Source: an uncultured delta proteobacterium
GTDB taxonomy: Bacteria > Desulfobacterota > WTBG01 > CAIYCZ01 > CAIRTM01
Length of the DNA: 54,881 bases
Assembly (NCBI GenBank): GCA_903881505.1
Contig: CAIRTM010000084.1
Span: 1 to 54,881 of the forward strand
Direction: 5' to 3'
Shown here: piece after piece, positions 8,303 to 17,327 of the stretch
Layout of the letters: each line of letters begins with the position of its first letter
How positions within the stretch are numbered: the first letter of the stretch is position 1
Made by a program: the position numbers and the translations under genes
The notes under the pieces: generated by a model
The model's database searches: none
What the model saw: the letters and a program-made list of their open reading frames with translations, nothing else
Told to the model about the DNA's origin: nothing

Positions 8303-9274
8303 TCAGTGCGGCGCGGAGCCGTTCTGGGCGTGCGTGATTTCAAGCGCCCGCACCATGGCGGCAGCAACGCTGTTGCAGGGCGCCGGGCAGCCGTGCTCCC
8401 GGGCACGTTCAACAATGAAACCGTTCAGCGCATCAATCTCGGTTTTCTTGCCGCGCGAGATATCCTGCAGCATTGAGGGCAGGTGATCAAACGTGCGCGG
8501 AATCAACTCTCCGAACAGAACCTGCGCGTACTGGGCGGGGCCGTCATATGGCAGCTCGACGCCGCAGCAGGCTGCAACCGCGAATATTTCCTCGACCATT
8601 CGCAGCATTGAATCCTGCATGCCGGTTTCAAGCAGAGCGCCGTAATGCGTGTTCAGTATGGTTGCAAGGGCGTTCAGCGCGCAGTTATACAGCATCTTGC
8701 CCCACAGCAGACGCTCTATGCAGTCGGTTACCACTGTTCTGATGCCGGCCGATGAGAACACCTGCGCCAGCCGCCCGGCGCAGCACCGGTCGGCTGTTCC
8801 GGAAGCAGGCACGCCCAAAGCGGTTGCATCTGCCTCGACTGTAACGCGGACATGCCCGTTGTCTACGAACATCACCCCGAAAATAACCCGGCCGCCGATA
8901 ACGCGGTGCCAGCCGGCGTGCGCGGCAATGCATTCAATATTGCCCAGGCCGTTTTGCAGCGAGACAAAAAGGGTGCTTCCGGGGAGCACTCCCGCGCAGC
9001 CGCGCATGAGTGCATCCGTGTCGTATGACTTTACCGTCACCAGGGCCAGCTCGCACCTGGCGCGCTCCTGTGCAGGCATCTGCTCAACCGATGTATAGCA
9101 TGCAAGGCTGCCAACGCGGTGCCCGCCCCAGATGCCGTCGATCAGCAACCCCCGTTCCTGAATCGCATGCATGTGGGCCCGGCGGCCGATGAGAACCACC
9201 CGGTGGCCTGCCTGCGCCAGCAGACCGCCGAACGCAGAACCGATCGCCCCTGCGCCAAGTACGATAATATGCAT
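8303..9274 (-). CDS. Ketopantoate reductase family (ApbA/PanE-like)
   Basis: The 323-residue protein starts with the Rossmann motif GAGAIGS and has the ApbA N-domain signature VKSYDT, then QNGLGN, and a C-terminal domain with WGKMLYNCALNAL, whose Lys corresponds to the catalytic Lys of PanE. PanE reduces 2-dehydropantoate to pantoate with NADPH in coenzyme A synthesis. Many members of the family reduce other 2-oxo acids, and no pan genes are nearby, so a family-level name is safer. A promoter with a perfect -10 lies upstream at 9348-9376. Confidence 0.85.
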   Translation of the reverse strand: MHIIVLGAGAIGSAFGGLLAQAGHRVVLIGRRAHMHAIQERGLLIDGIWGGHRVGSLACYTSVEQMPAQERARCELALVTVKSYDTDALMRGCAGVLPGSTLFVSLQNGLGNIECIAAHAGWHRVIGGRVIFGVMFVDNGHVRVTVEADATALGVPASGTADRCCAGRLAQVFSSAGIRTVVTDCIERLLWGKMLYNCALNALATILNTHYGALLETGMQDSMLRMVEEIFAVAACCGVELPYDGPAQYAQVLFGELIPRTFDHLPSMLQDISRGKKTEIDALNGFIVERAREHGCPAPCNSVAAAMVRALEITHAQNGSAPH

Positions 9275-9347
9275 ATTCGCCCACCCCGTATATCCCTTGT
9301 TGATTCAAGCACAGAACCGCGTGTACCGTGCCGTAAGGCTGACTGCG

Positions 9348-9376
9348 ATTATAATGCATGCGCCAGCAAAGAACAA
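9348..9376 (-). promoter_or_regulatory. Promoter of the panE-like gene
   Basis: On the minus strand a perfect -10 TATAAT (9348-9353) is 17 nt from TTGTTC (9371-9376). A 12-bp palindrome TGTATGCATACA (9383-9394) lies just upstream and could be an operator. Confidence 0.5.
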
Positions 9377-9512
9377 ACCGCTTGTATGCATACATAAAGC
9401 GCATCCAATGCTGACGATGACTTTCTCATAAGGATGTGCTATAGTCGGACAACAGGCCGGGGTGCGACACATAATAAAACTATAAACAAAAAAACAGAGA
9501 AAAATCAAATAG

Positions 9513-12041
9513 ATGAAATACAGTACAGATGAATATGCTTTATATGCGCTGCTTCCCCATGTTTCAAAGGCATCGCGCTATCTGGGAAACGAGATCAACA
9601 GCGTCCGCAAAAATCCCGGCACAGTCGACATTACATTTGCATTTGCGTTTCCCGATATCTATGAAGTCGGCATGTCGCATACCGGCCTGCACATTCTCTA
9701 TGAGCGCCTGAACAGCTTTGAATGGATAGCCTGCGAACGCGTGTTTGCACCCTGGGTCGACATGATGGAACGCATGCAGGCGCGCGGGCTGAAGCTGCAC
9801 ACGCTTGAGAACCGGCTGGCGGTCAGCGGCTGTGATATTGTCGGTTTTTCAGTCGAGTACGAACTTGCCTGCGCTACCGTGCTGCGCATGCTTGAGCTCG
9901 CGGGCATTCCGCTTACCGCAGCATCGCGCGACGGCTCGTGGCCGCTCGTCATTGCAGGCGGTCCCTGCACCTACAACCCCGAACCGCTGGCTGACTTTTT
10001 CGACGCGTTTGTCATCGGCGAGGGCGAAGACGTTGCGATCGAAATCTGCGACGCAGTTCGTTCCTGGAAAACCCGCAGTTCCGGACGCGACAAGCGTGCC
10101 CTGTTGCACAGCCTGAGCGAAATACCCGGGGTGTATGTGCCGTATTTTTTCAGAACCGCAAACAACGGTTACGGCCTGCCCTGCGCTGTTACCTCCTGCA
10201 AGCCCGGCTATGAACTGGTGACCAAGCGCATCGTGAAAGGATTCAGCCGTGCGCCTTCCTGCACCGCGCCGGTTGTGCCCTATCTGCAGATTATCCATGA
10301 CCGTGCTGCCGTTGAAATCGCACGCGGCTGTACGCACGGCTGCCGCTTTTGCATGGCCGGCATGGTATACCGGCCCGTGCGTGAAAAGGATGCCGCAACG
10401 ATCTGTGAGCTTGCACGCTCCTGCCTTGCGGCAAGCGGCTATGAAGAGCTCGGCCTGCTGTCGCTGAGCTCTTCCGACCACAGCGCCATACACAACGTGC
10501 TGCCGGAGCTGATGCGTCATGCCCGGCAGGATATTACGGCTGTTTCGCTGCCGTCTCTGCGCGCAGACTCGCTTGCGCCGGCCTTAATGGACGAAATCAA
10601 AAAGGTGCGCAAAACCGGATTCACCATCGCTCCCGAAGCCGGAACGCAGCGGCTGCGAGATGTCATCAACAAGGGCATCACCCGCGATGAAATCCTGACA
10701 ACCGCATCCCGAATTTTCGCAGCGGGCTGGAACCTTGTTAAACTGTATTTCATGATCGGCCTGCCCACGGAAACCGACGAGGATCTCGACGGCATCATAG
10801 AACTGGCGCGCACCATTGCGGGCATCAATCACCGCAAGCAGGTAACGGTCAGCATTTCAACCTTTGTGCCGAAAGCGCACACGCCATTCCAATGGGAGGC
10901 ACAAGACAGCGCCGCCGAAATCATGCGCAAGCAGCGCTATCTGATTGAGCGACTGCGTGCTAAAAATATACAATGTAAATGCCATAACCACCATCTCAGC
11001 CTGCTCGAAGGCGTTTTCGCGCGCGGCGACAGGGCGCTCGGGCGTGTTATGATCGAAGCCCTTCGTCTCGGAGCCGGCTTCGAATCATGGTCTGAGCATT
11101 TCAAGCCCGGAATATGGGAGCAGGCGTTCAGATCAGCCGGCATCGATCCCGTTATGTATCTGAGCGCACGGCCGATTGATGCGCCCCTGCCCTGGGATCA
11201 TATCGGCTGCGGCGTCAGCCGGGAATTCCTTGCGCGCGAGCGCGACCTCGCACGTAACGGGGCCTTGACCCCCGACTGCCGCCGGGGCGCATGCCCGGGC
11301 TGCGGAGCGTGCGGCAGCCTTGACGCGCATCTTGAAATTGCGCAAACCGGACAGGCGATCACGCAGCCAGACGGCCTCCCATCCTGTGATGCCGCCGGTG
11401 ACACCGTGCTTCGCTACCGCATCGGCTATACGAAAACAGGGCCGGCCCGCTTCCTCAGCCACCTTGAACTTACCCGCGTTTTCTCGCGCGCGCTGCGGCG
11501 CGCCGCGATGCCGCTTAAATTTTCCGGCGGTTTTCATCCCATGCCGCGAATCACCTTTCACAGCGCATTGCCAGTCGGCCTTGAAAGCGAAGAGGAATTC
11601 TGCGACGTTCTTTTGCGCGAACTTCCGGCAGCATGCATGCTTGAGAACTGCCCCCGGCAGTTTCCCGAGGGCATACGCATCCTGAGCATCGAGCCGATTG
11701 CTTTGAAAAACAAAACCGTTCCTGTTAGAATGCGTTCCTACCGTGTGCGTCTGCCGGATGATGCAGCCGCGGCATCGGATCTGCAGCGGACCCGTGCCCT
11801 GCTTGAGCAATTCCGCACGCGGACCGGCCAGCCGTATGAGATGCAATCAAAAAAGGGCCCGCACACCCTTGATCTGAAACAGATAATCCACGGCCTGTCG
11901 ATCGCGGACGACGGTTCACTAACGCTGCACATCGATCCTGCCGCCGCGCGCGTTCCGCGCGTCAACGACATTATCGGTGAAATCTTTGAACTCTCAGCCG
12001 AAGAACGCACCTCTCTTGCCGTGCTGAAGCTGCGCGCATAA
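9513..12041 (+). CDS. TIGR03960 radical SAM protein fused to DUF2344
   Basis: The 842-residue protein has an N-terminal B12-binding-like region (FAFPDIYEVGMSHTGL, about residues 30-200), a radical SAM core with the canonical cluster motif CTHGCRFC near residue 275, and a C-terminal TIGR03936/DUF2344 domain (about 615-840; YRIGYTKTGPARFLSHLE). Many genomes carry the two as neighbours or as one fusion. A methylthiolation or other RNA or protein modification is often suggested, but the function is not settled. It is followed by RNase G, a linkage common for this family in bacteria. CPGCGACG at about residue 590 may hold an extra cluster. The start has only a weak ribosome-binding site. Confidence 0.9.
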   Translation: MKYSTDEYALYALLPHVSKASRYLGNEINSVRKNPGTVDITFAFAFPDIYEVGMSHTGLHILYERLNSFEWIACERVFAPWVDMMERMQARGLKLHTLENRLAVSGCDIVGFSVEYELACATVLRMLELAGIPLTAASRDGSWPLVIAGGPCTYNPEPLADFFDAFVIGEGEDVAIEICDAVRSWKTRSSGRDKRALLHSLSEIPGVYVPYFFRTANNGYGLPCAVTSCKPGYELVTKRIVKGFSRAPSCTAPVVPYLQIIHDRAAVEIARGCTHGCRFCMAGMVYRPVREKDAATICELARSCLAASGYEELGLLSLSSSDHSAIHNVLPELMRHARQDITAVSLPSLRADSLAPALMDEIKKVRKTGFTIAPEAGTQRLRDVINKGITRDEILTTASRIFAAGWNLVKLYFMIGLPTETDEDLDGIIELARTIAGINHRKQVTVSISTFVPKAHTPFQWEAQDSAAEIMRKQRYLIERLRAKNIQCKCHNHHLSLLEGVFARGDRALGRVMIEALRLGAGFESWSEHFKPGIWEQAFRSAGIDPVMYLSARPIDAPLPWDHIGCGVSREFLARERDLARNGALTPDCRRGACPGCGACGSLDAHLEIAQTGQAITQPDGLPSCDAAGDTVLRYRIGYTKTGPARFLSHLELTRVFSRALRRAAMPLKFSGGFHPMPRITFHSALPVGLESEEEFCDVLLRELPAACMLENCPRQFPEGIRILSIEPIALKNKTVPVRMRSYRVRLPDDAAAASDLQRTRALLEQFRTRTGQPYEMQSKKGPHTLDLKQIIHGLSIADDGSLTLHIDPAAARVPRVNDIIGEIFELSAEERTSLAVLKLRA

Positions 12042-12047
12042 ATTCTT

Positions 12048-12081
12048 CCGCTGTGCCGCTGTTTTCGCTGCGGCACAGCGG
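12048..12081 (+). promoter_or_regulatory. Perfect 12-bp hairpin in the RNase G leader
   Basis: A perfect 12-bp stem (12048-12059 with 12070-12081) encloses a 10-nt loop. It starts 6 nt after the stop of the radical SAM gene and ends 4 nt before the AAGGA ribosome-binding site of RNase G. No U-tract follows, so it is not a simple terminator. It could be a processing or autoregulation element. Confidence 0.7.
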
Positions 12082-12097
12082 CATTAAGGAACATCAC

Positions 12098-13621
12098 ATG
12101 CCGTCAGAATTGATCATCAATGTAACATCGCGCGAAACACGCGTTGCGCTTCTGGAAAACGGCGTACTGAGCGAACTGCACATTGAACGCGAATCCGACA
12201 GGGGTATCGCAGGCAACATCTACAAGGGCCGCATCCAGCGCGTTCTTCCGGGCATGCAGGCGGCCTTTGTCGATATCGGCCTGGCGCGCTCGGCGTTCCT
12301 TTATGTGGGCGATGTGTATACGGACAGCGCCGCCGAATCACTGCGCAGCGTTTTCAGGGATGAACAGGATGACCCTGAGCTCGCGGGAGATGCCGGCTAT
12401 GAGCCGCGTCGTCAGCACAGCGTTCCTATCGAAGAGCTGCTCGGCGACGGCCGTGAAATCCTGGCGCAGGTCATGAAAGAACCCATCGGCAGCAAGGGTG
12501 CACGCATTTCCTCCTATATCTCGCTTCCGGGCCGCTACCTTGTCTACCTGCCGGGCATTGATACCATCGCCGTCTCCCGTCGCATCTCAGATCCGGCCGA
12601 ACGCGAACGGCTGGAAAATATCACCAGGAGCATCCGCCCCGGAGCCTCGGGGTTCATCGTCAGGACCGCAAGCGAAGGCGCCACTGAAGATGAACTGCGC
12701 ATGGACATGGATTTCCTGGTCAAGCTCTGGGACAGTATTCAAAACCGCGTGCCGGCCGCCCCCGTACCGGCCATGCTGCACGAAGACCTGAGCGTGTCCC
12801 TGAGGGCTATCCGCGACCTGTACAGCAACAGCATAAAAAAAGTGACCGTTGACTCGGAAGCGACGTATCGTAATATCACCGCATTCATAGAAACGTTCAC
12901 TCCGCAGCTCAGGTTTTCAGTCGAGCTCTACGACAGTCCCGTTCCGATTTTCGATTCGCTCGGCATTGAGCTTGAAATCAGCCGCGCCCTGAACCGCACC
13001 GTATGGCTTAAATCTGGAGGCTATATCGTCATTGAGCAGACCGAAGCCCTGGTCGTTATCGACGTCAATACCGGGCGCTACGTCGGCAAGGGGAATCAGG
13101 CCGACACCATCCTCAAGACAAATCTTGAAGCGGTCAGGGAAATCGCCTACCAGATCCGGCTGCGCAATCTCGGCGGCATCATAATCGTTGACTTTATCGA
13201 CATGGAAAAAAAAGCCGACCGCCAGGCAGTGCTCAGCACCCTGCAGGAAGCGCTCAAGAAAGACCGGGCAAAAACGAACATCAGCGGCATGTCTGACCTG
13301 GGGCTTGTGCAGATGACGCGCAAGCGGGTGCGGGAAAACCTGCGCGGCCAGATGTGCGAGCCGTGCTCGCACTGCGAGGGGCGCGGCAGCATCAAGTCAG
13401 TGCAGTCGGTTGTCTATGACATCCTGCGCGCGGTGCGCAGGGAGGCCGGCACGCATAGTGAAGATAAAATCCTGGTCCTTGCGCACCCGGATGTAGTTAC
13501 CTACCTGTATGATGAAGAGCGCGATTACCTTGACGAACTTGAAAAAAAATTCCACAAAAAAATCGTCATCCGGGCGGACAACCGCAACCATAACGAGCAG
13601 TTCGATGTTTTCTCCCACTGA
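12098..13621 (+). CDS. rng: Ribonuclease G/E family endoribonuclease
   Basis: The 507-residue protein starts ELIINVTSRETRVALLENG, followed by an S1-like RNA-binding domain (GNIYKGRIQRVLPGMQAAFVDIG) and the DNase-I-like catalytic core with VVIDVNTGRYVG, whose Asp residues bind magnesium. The zinc-link CEPCSHCEGRG near residue 425 holds dimers together. The length fits RNase G rather than RNase E, which has a long scaffold tail. It processes rRNA and mRNA 5' ends. The start at 12098 has AAGGA upstream; an in-frame ATG at 12053 would cover the leader hairpin and is unlikely. Confidence 0.92.
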   Translation: MPSELIINVTSRETRVALLENGVLSELHIERESDRGIAGNIYKGRIQRVLPGMQAAFVDIGLARSAFLYVGDVYTDSAAESLRSVFRDEQDDPELAGDAGYEPRRQHSVPIEELLGDGREILAQVMKEPIGSKGARISSYISLPGRYLVYLPGIDTIAVSRRISDPAERERLENITRSIRPGASGFIVRTASEGATEDELRMDMDFLVKLWDSIQNRVPAAPVPAMLHEDLSVSLRAIRDLYSNSIKKVTVDSEATYRNITAFIETFTPQLRFSVELYDSPVPIFDSLGIELEISRALNRTVWLKSGGYIVIEQTEALVVIDVNTGRYVGKGNQADTILKTNLEAVREIAYQIRLRNLGGIIIVDFIDMEKKADRQAVLSTLQEALKKDRAKTNISGMSDLGLVQMTRKRVRENLRGQMCEPCSHCEGRGSIKSVQSVVYDILRAVRREAGTHSEDKILVLAHPDVVTYLYDEERDYLDELEKKFHKKIVIRADNRNHNEQFDVFSH

Positions 13622-13696
13622 GCCGGACGGGGCCCGGACTGCACCCGTAACCGCAGAACACATGAATCCTTCCCCGCCGCATGACGAACCGTGCCA

Positions 13697-14740
13697 TTAT
13701 TCGATACGCCGGCGCAACGCACGCAGATAATCGATCCTGCTGCGCATTCCCGCTGTCTGCTGCTCCAGCAGCTGAATGTTGTCAATACGGTTCTGGATGA
13801 AATCATCAATATCCTTGATGGATTCTTCAATCCGGCTGATGATCGCGAGATTGCCCTGATCGCGAGAAACCCCTGAACCCTGGAAACGGGTCTCGCTGCG
13901 CGCGCTGCCGAGGCTTGCTTCGGCAGCGCTGCGTTTTGTTTCGGCGTCCTGTATATCATCCCGGTACTGTTCAATGGTACCGAGCCTTGCTTTAACAGCA
14001 AGTTCGAGCTGCGCAATCTGATTGTCGATATCTCGTTTGGACTGCTGCCTGTCCTGCCGGACCAGATCCGACTCCGGCTCGCGGTTCAAACCCTGAAGTA
14101 TCCGCGCAGGATCCTTGGGCGTGAGGACAAGCTGCCCGGCCTGTGCGTTTATGGTGACGTCAAAGCTGCCAAGAAAATCCATGCCGAGAAGGCGCATATT
14201 TCCAACCGTGGCCTTGAGATTCTCAACCCGGGCCTCTCCCACCTCGACAGACGCAAGACGGACAAGCGGCATGTCAACAACACTGCCATCGGCAATAAGA
14301 CCTTTTACGCGGCGCGTTGACGCGGTCGAAATTTCAAGCATACGTGCGTCGGATTCGGTAATCATTGTGTTCGTGGCACCGGTGTCAAGCAAAAAAACTG
14401 CGGGGTGGCTGCGGTTGATAACGGCGTGCACAAAAATTGCGCTGCCCTTGGCATCATAATTTATGACGATGCGCCGGGCATCACGCGGGGAGGCTTCGCT
14501 CTCGGGCGCTGCGGTTCCGACATTCTCAAACGATATTTCGGGTGGTGCATCAGCTGACCGTCCGGCTGGAATAGCGGAGGGATTGTCAGTATAGCGGACC
14601 TTGCCGCTCTCATCGACATACCGGTAGAACCCCGACTGCGCACTGCCAGCGCGCGTACAGAGCGCGCAGGCAAGCATGGCTGCAACCAGCACGCCCGCAC
14701 GGTGCGAACGGCGGAAAAACAGTGCCGCGTACGCGGACAT
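13697..14740 (-). CDS. Exported retropepsin-like aspartic protease with DUF4124
   Basis: The 347-residue protein has a signal-like N-terminus (residues 12-34), a DUF4124 segment (FYRYVDESGKVRYTDNPSAIP), then a retropepsin-like domain (about 90-215) with LLDTGATNTM holding the catalytic Asp and LLGMDFL as the flap partner. The last 120 residues are a coiled coil. As single-lobed proteases of this kind act as dimers, the coil may be the dimer interface (inference). It is probably periplasmic. Its ATG overlaps the stop of the 59-residue membrane protein upstream by one base, so translation is coupled. Confidence 0.8.
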   Translation of the reverse strand: MSAYAALFFRRSHRAGVLVAAMLACALCTRAGSAQSGFYRYVDESGKVRYTDNPSAIPAGRSADAPPEISFENVGTAAPESEASPRDARRIVINYDAKGSAIFVHAVINRSHPAVFLLDTGATNTMITESDARMLEISTASTRRVKGLIADGSVVDMPLVRLASVEVGEARVENLKATVGNMRLLGMDFLGSFDVTINAQAGQLVLTPKDPARILQGLNREPESDLVRQDRQQSKRDIDNQIAQLELAVKARLGTIEQYRDDIQDAETKRSAAEASLGSARSETRFQGSGVSRDQGNLAIISRIEESIKDIDDFIQNRIDNIQLLEQQTAGMRSRIDYLRALRRRIE

Positions 14741-14919
14741 TACAGCGCGCCGCCCCTGTCGCCAGGAGTGCCGGATGAGGGTTTACGCCCGGAACCGTCC
14801 CGTCCGTCAGATCCGCCGCCCTGAGCGTCGTTCTTCCTGGCAAGCCGTGCCAGAGCTATGATACCGAATCCCAGGCACGCGCCGACCCCGATTTTGATAA
14901 GTGTGCCGATCCAGTCCAT
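14740..14919 (-). CDS. Small single-span membrane protein
   Basis: The 59-residue protein begins MDWIGTLIKIGVGACLGFG, with one membrane span over residues 4-24, followed by RLARKND and a hydrophilic Gly/Ser-rich tail. A GGAGG site lies 7 nt before the ATG, and the stop overlaps the start of the protease gene, which strongly supports it as a real gene although it is short. No family is recognised. It may anchor or chaperone the neighbouring protease; this is inference from coupling only. Confidence 0.65.
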   Translation of the reverse strand: MDWIGTLIKIGVGACLGFGIIALARLARKNDAQGGGSDGRDGSGRKPSSGTPGDRGGAL

Positions 14920-15043
14920 GGCTGTCCTCCCAGTTCCGCCTGTTTGTTCCGGCGGCCTGCCGTGCAGGCTGTGCCGTACAATTACATGGTCATATGCAGG
15001 ACACTCTCGCACCCTGTGCACAGCGACCGCCAGAGAGTTAGAG

Positions 15044-15805
15044 TTATAAAGGCGAATTCCCGCTGGACTGAACCGGAAACTCGACAACAAAGGTCGTGCT
15101 GCCCGGCATACTCTCGACCATGTAGCGGGGCCCGTAAGGGCTTAGCAGCCTGGCAACAGCGGCAATGCCGCCCGCAGAACCGATGACGGACGCCGGAGGA
15201 TGCGCAAGCGTGTCGAGGAGACCGCGGCGTGCCTGCTCGGTCATACCGCATCCGTTATCGCCGATGGTCACGCGGATGCAGGCGCCATCGAAGCGTACAT
15301 CCACGGTAAGAACCTTTTCCTCAATACCGCGCATGGCGGTCTGGGCATTATCGATAATCTCAATAAAACTGTTGGAAAAGTGCACATGAGCACCCATAAG
15401 CGGCGGCGCGGACAGGTCGAGATTGAAGCGCTTCTCGGTATTGTGCTTAAACTCCATGTCGGACAGGAGAAACTCAAGGTCATCGCGCAGCACAGCAGCT
15501 ATATTGACCGGCTGAACGTGATTTTGCACAGCTGTCACGCACCGATGCACCGCGCTTTTTACCAGCGTACTGACCCGCGTGCTGTTATCGATAATGAGGC
15601 CGATATCCCGCCGGAATTTTTCGAGTTCCTCCAGCGCCCCGGGATCAGTTACAAGGTTGGCCAGCCTGTCAAGGCGCAGCCGCGCGATGTCAGCCCGTCC
15701 CAGAATAGACGAAAGCGGCGTATTGATATTATGCGCCGTGCCCTTCAAAAGCGAACCGGTATAGGCGAGACTGTCGATTTGATCTTTGTCATACTGTTTA
15801 AGCAT
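15044..15805 (-). CDS. Sensor-less histidine kinase
   Basis: The 253-residue protein has a HisKA-like dimerisation segment with the phospho-acceptor His in GTAHNINTPLSSILG (about residue 25) and an ATPase domain with an N-box (EIIDNAQTAM) and G1 box (DNGCGM). The G2 box is unusual: GSAGGIAAVA replaces the typical glycine-rich GLGL. There is no sensor or membrane domain, so it is probably cytosolic and driven by a partner or by an unseen interaction. No response regulator gene is adjacent. AAGGA precedes the start. Confidence 0.8.
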   Translation of the reverse strand: MLKQYDKDQIDSLAYTGSLLKGTAHNINTPLSSILGRADIARLRLDRLANLVTDPGALEELEKFRRDIGLIIDNSTRVSTLVKSAVHRCVTAVQNHVQPVNIAAVLRDDLEFLLSDMEFKHNTEKRFNLDLSAPPLMGAHVHFSNSFIEIIDNAQTAMRGIEEKVLTVDVRFDGACIRVTIGDNGCGMTEQARRGLLDTLAHPPASVIGSAGGIAAVARLLSPYGPRYMVESMPGSTTFVVEFPVQSSGNSPL

Positions 15806-16007
15806 GTCGCGGATCCTTAAGCGGTTCGTTAACGATCGAAGATGATCTTCATGTTCACATGTATTGCTCTATGGAAATGTATGGTTTTCAATTGAGTGAA
15901 TGATAAAACATACCACACAATCATGACACGGCACAGAATTTTTTTCATAAATGCGCGATATGACGCTCTCACAGCGTGGTTCGGTAAGGCGGTTTCTGTA
16001 TGGCCGG

Positions 16008-16036
16008 TTGACATCGGTGCTCTTTTTTGATATTTT
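16008..16036 (+). promoter_or_regulatory. Sigma-70 promoter of the nitroreductase gene
   Basis: A perfect -35 TTGACA (16008-16013) and TATTTT (16031-16036) are separated by 17 nt in an AT-rich stretch, 35 nt before the start codon. It probably drives the nitroreductase-tmk-holB-ricT-pgsA run. Confidence 0.7.
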
Positions 16037-16070
16037 TTATTGATTTTTTAAACAATTAAAAGGAGCTCAT

Positions 16071-16643
16071 ATGGACGTGCTTCAGGCCATCGAGCAGCGC
16101 CGCAGCGTCCGGCGCTATAGACCCGAGATGCCGCCACGCAGCATCGTGCGCAAGGTGCTCGAAGCTGCGCGCATGGCCCCATCATGGGCCAACACGCAGT
16201 GCTGGGAATTCATCATAGTTTCCGATGCGGGCCTGAAGCGGGAACTTGCCGAAACACTGCCCGAGAAAAACCCGGCGCGCGCCGCCATGCTTCAGGCACC
16301 GCTTGTAATTGCCGCCTGCGCCCGCACAGGCCTGTCAGGCTATTTCAAGGGCCGTCCGGCCACCGACAAGGGTGACTGGCTCCTGTTTGACACCGCGCTG
16401 TCTGTGCAGAACCTCACGTTGCGCGCGCATGACCTCGGTCTCGGCACGGTCCATGTCGGTTTCTTCGACTCTGTCAAGGCAGCCGTCATCCTGCAGGTGC
16501 CCGCCGACATCACGGTGGTTGAACTGATGCCGCTGGGATACCCTGCTGACGGAGGAACTGCGACGCCGCGCAAACCCCTTGAGGAATTCGTGTTTTATGA
16601 GCGCTACGGTGCTTCATGCCATGCACCGGACGACCGTGTTTAA
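16071..16643 (+). CDS. Nitroreductase-family flavoprotein
   Basis: The 190-residue protein opens with VLQAIEQRRSVRRYRPE, the FMN-phosphate-binding start of the nitroreductase family, then MAPSWANTQCWEF and a C-terminal MPLGYPA segment that contacts FMN. Members reduce nitro groups, quinones or flavins with NAD(P)H as FMN-bound dimers; the substrate here is unknown. AAGGAG stands 6 nt before the ATG. The thymidylate kinase gene follows after 33 nt. Confidence 0.88.
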   Translation: MDVLQAIEQRRSVRRYRPEMPPRSIVRKVLEAARMAPSWANTQCWEFIIVSDAGLKRELAETLPEKNPARAAMLQAPLVIAACARTGLSGYFKGRPATDKGDWLLFDTALSVQNLTLRAHDLGLGTVHVGFFDSVKAAVILQVPADITVVELMPLGYPADGGTATPRKPLEEFVFYERYGASCHAPDDRV

Positions 16644-16676
16644 AACGCATTAAAGTCTCTTACAGGCTGTATCCTG

Positions 16677-17327
16677 ATGTTCATAACATTTGAAGGCATT
16701 GAAGGCTGCGGCAAGACAACCCAGATCAGCCTGCTGGCAGCAGAGCTTTCCCGGCAGGGACTTGCATGCTTTACAACCAGGGAACCGGGCGGTACGGCCA
16801 TAGGTGAAGCCATACGCGGGATATTTCTCCATTGCGCCAATGATGACATGCTGCCGGTCACCGAACTGCTCCTGGTAACGGCCGCACGTGCACAGCATGT
16901 TGAACGGGTGATCAAACCCCGCCTGCGCTCCGGCACAATAGTTCTTTGCGACCGGTATATCGATGCAACGGTCGCCTACCAGGGATATGCCGCCGGACTC
17001 GGCCGCGATATGGTCATGAGCAGCCATGAACTATTTGTCGGCACCCTGATGCCTGACCTGACGCTGCTGCTTGACTGCCCGGTTGCAATCGGTCTTGCAC
17101 GCTCGCGTGAACGAAACCGTGCGTCGGGAAAAGACGTGGATGAAGGCCGTTTTGAAGAGCGCGACTATGCGTTTCATGAACAGGTGCGCGCCGGTTATCT
17201 CGATCAGGCCCGGCTGGAGCCGGCCCGCTTTGAGATCATCCCTGCTGAAGGCACTCCCGGCGATATTCACCGGCATGTTGCTGGATCCGTTCTGCGGCGC
17301 CTGCAGGGAGACGCACATGCCGTTTGA
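16677..17327 (+). CDS. tmk: Thymidylate kinase
   Basis: The 216-residue protein has the P-loop EGIEGCGKTT (residues 6-15), REPGGT, the substrate motif DRYIDATVAYQG and the lid segment SRERNRASGKD. It phosphorylates dTMP to dTDP for DNA synthesis. The basic residues within the lid rather than the P-loop resemble the E. coli type. Its 3' end overlaps holB by 11 nt; tmk-holB-ricT is a widely conserved order. Confidence 0.93.
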   Translation: MFITFEGIEGCGKTTQISLLAAELSRQGLACFTTREPGGTAIGEAIRGIFLHCANDDMLPVTELLLVTAARAQHVERVIKPRLRSGTIVLCDRYIDATVAYQGYAAGLGRDMVMSSHELFVGTLMPDLTLLLDCPVAIGLARSRERNRASGKDVDEGRFEERDYAFHEQVRAGYLDQARLEPARFEIIPAEGTPGDIHRHVAGSVLRRLQGDAHAV

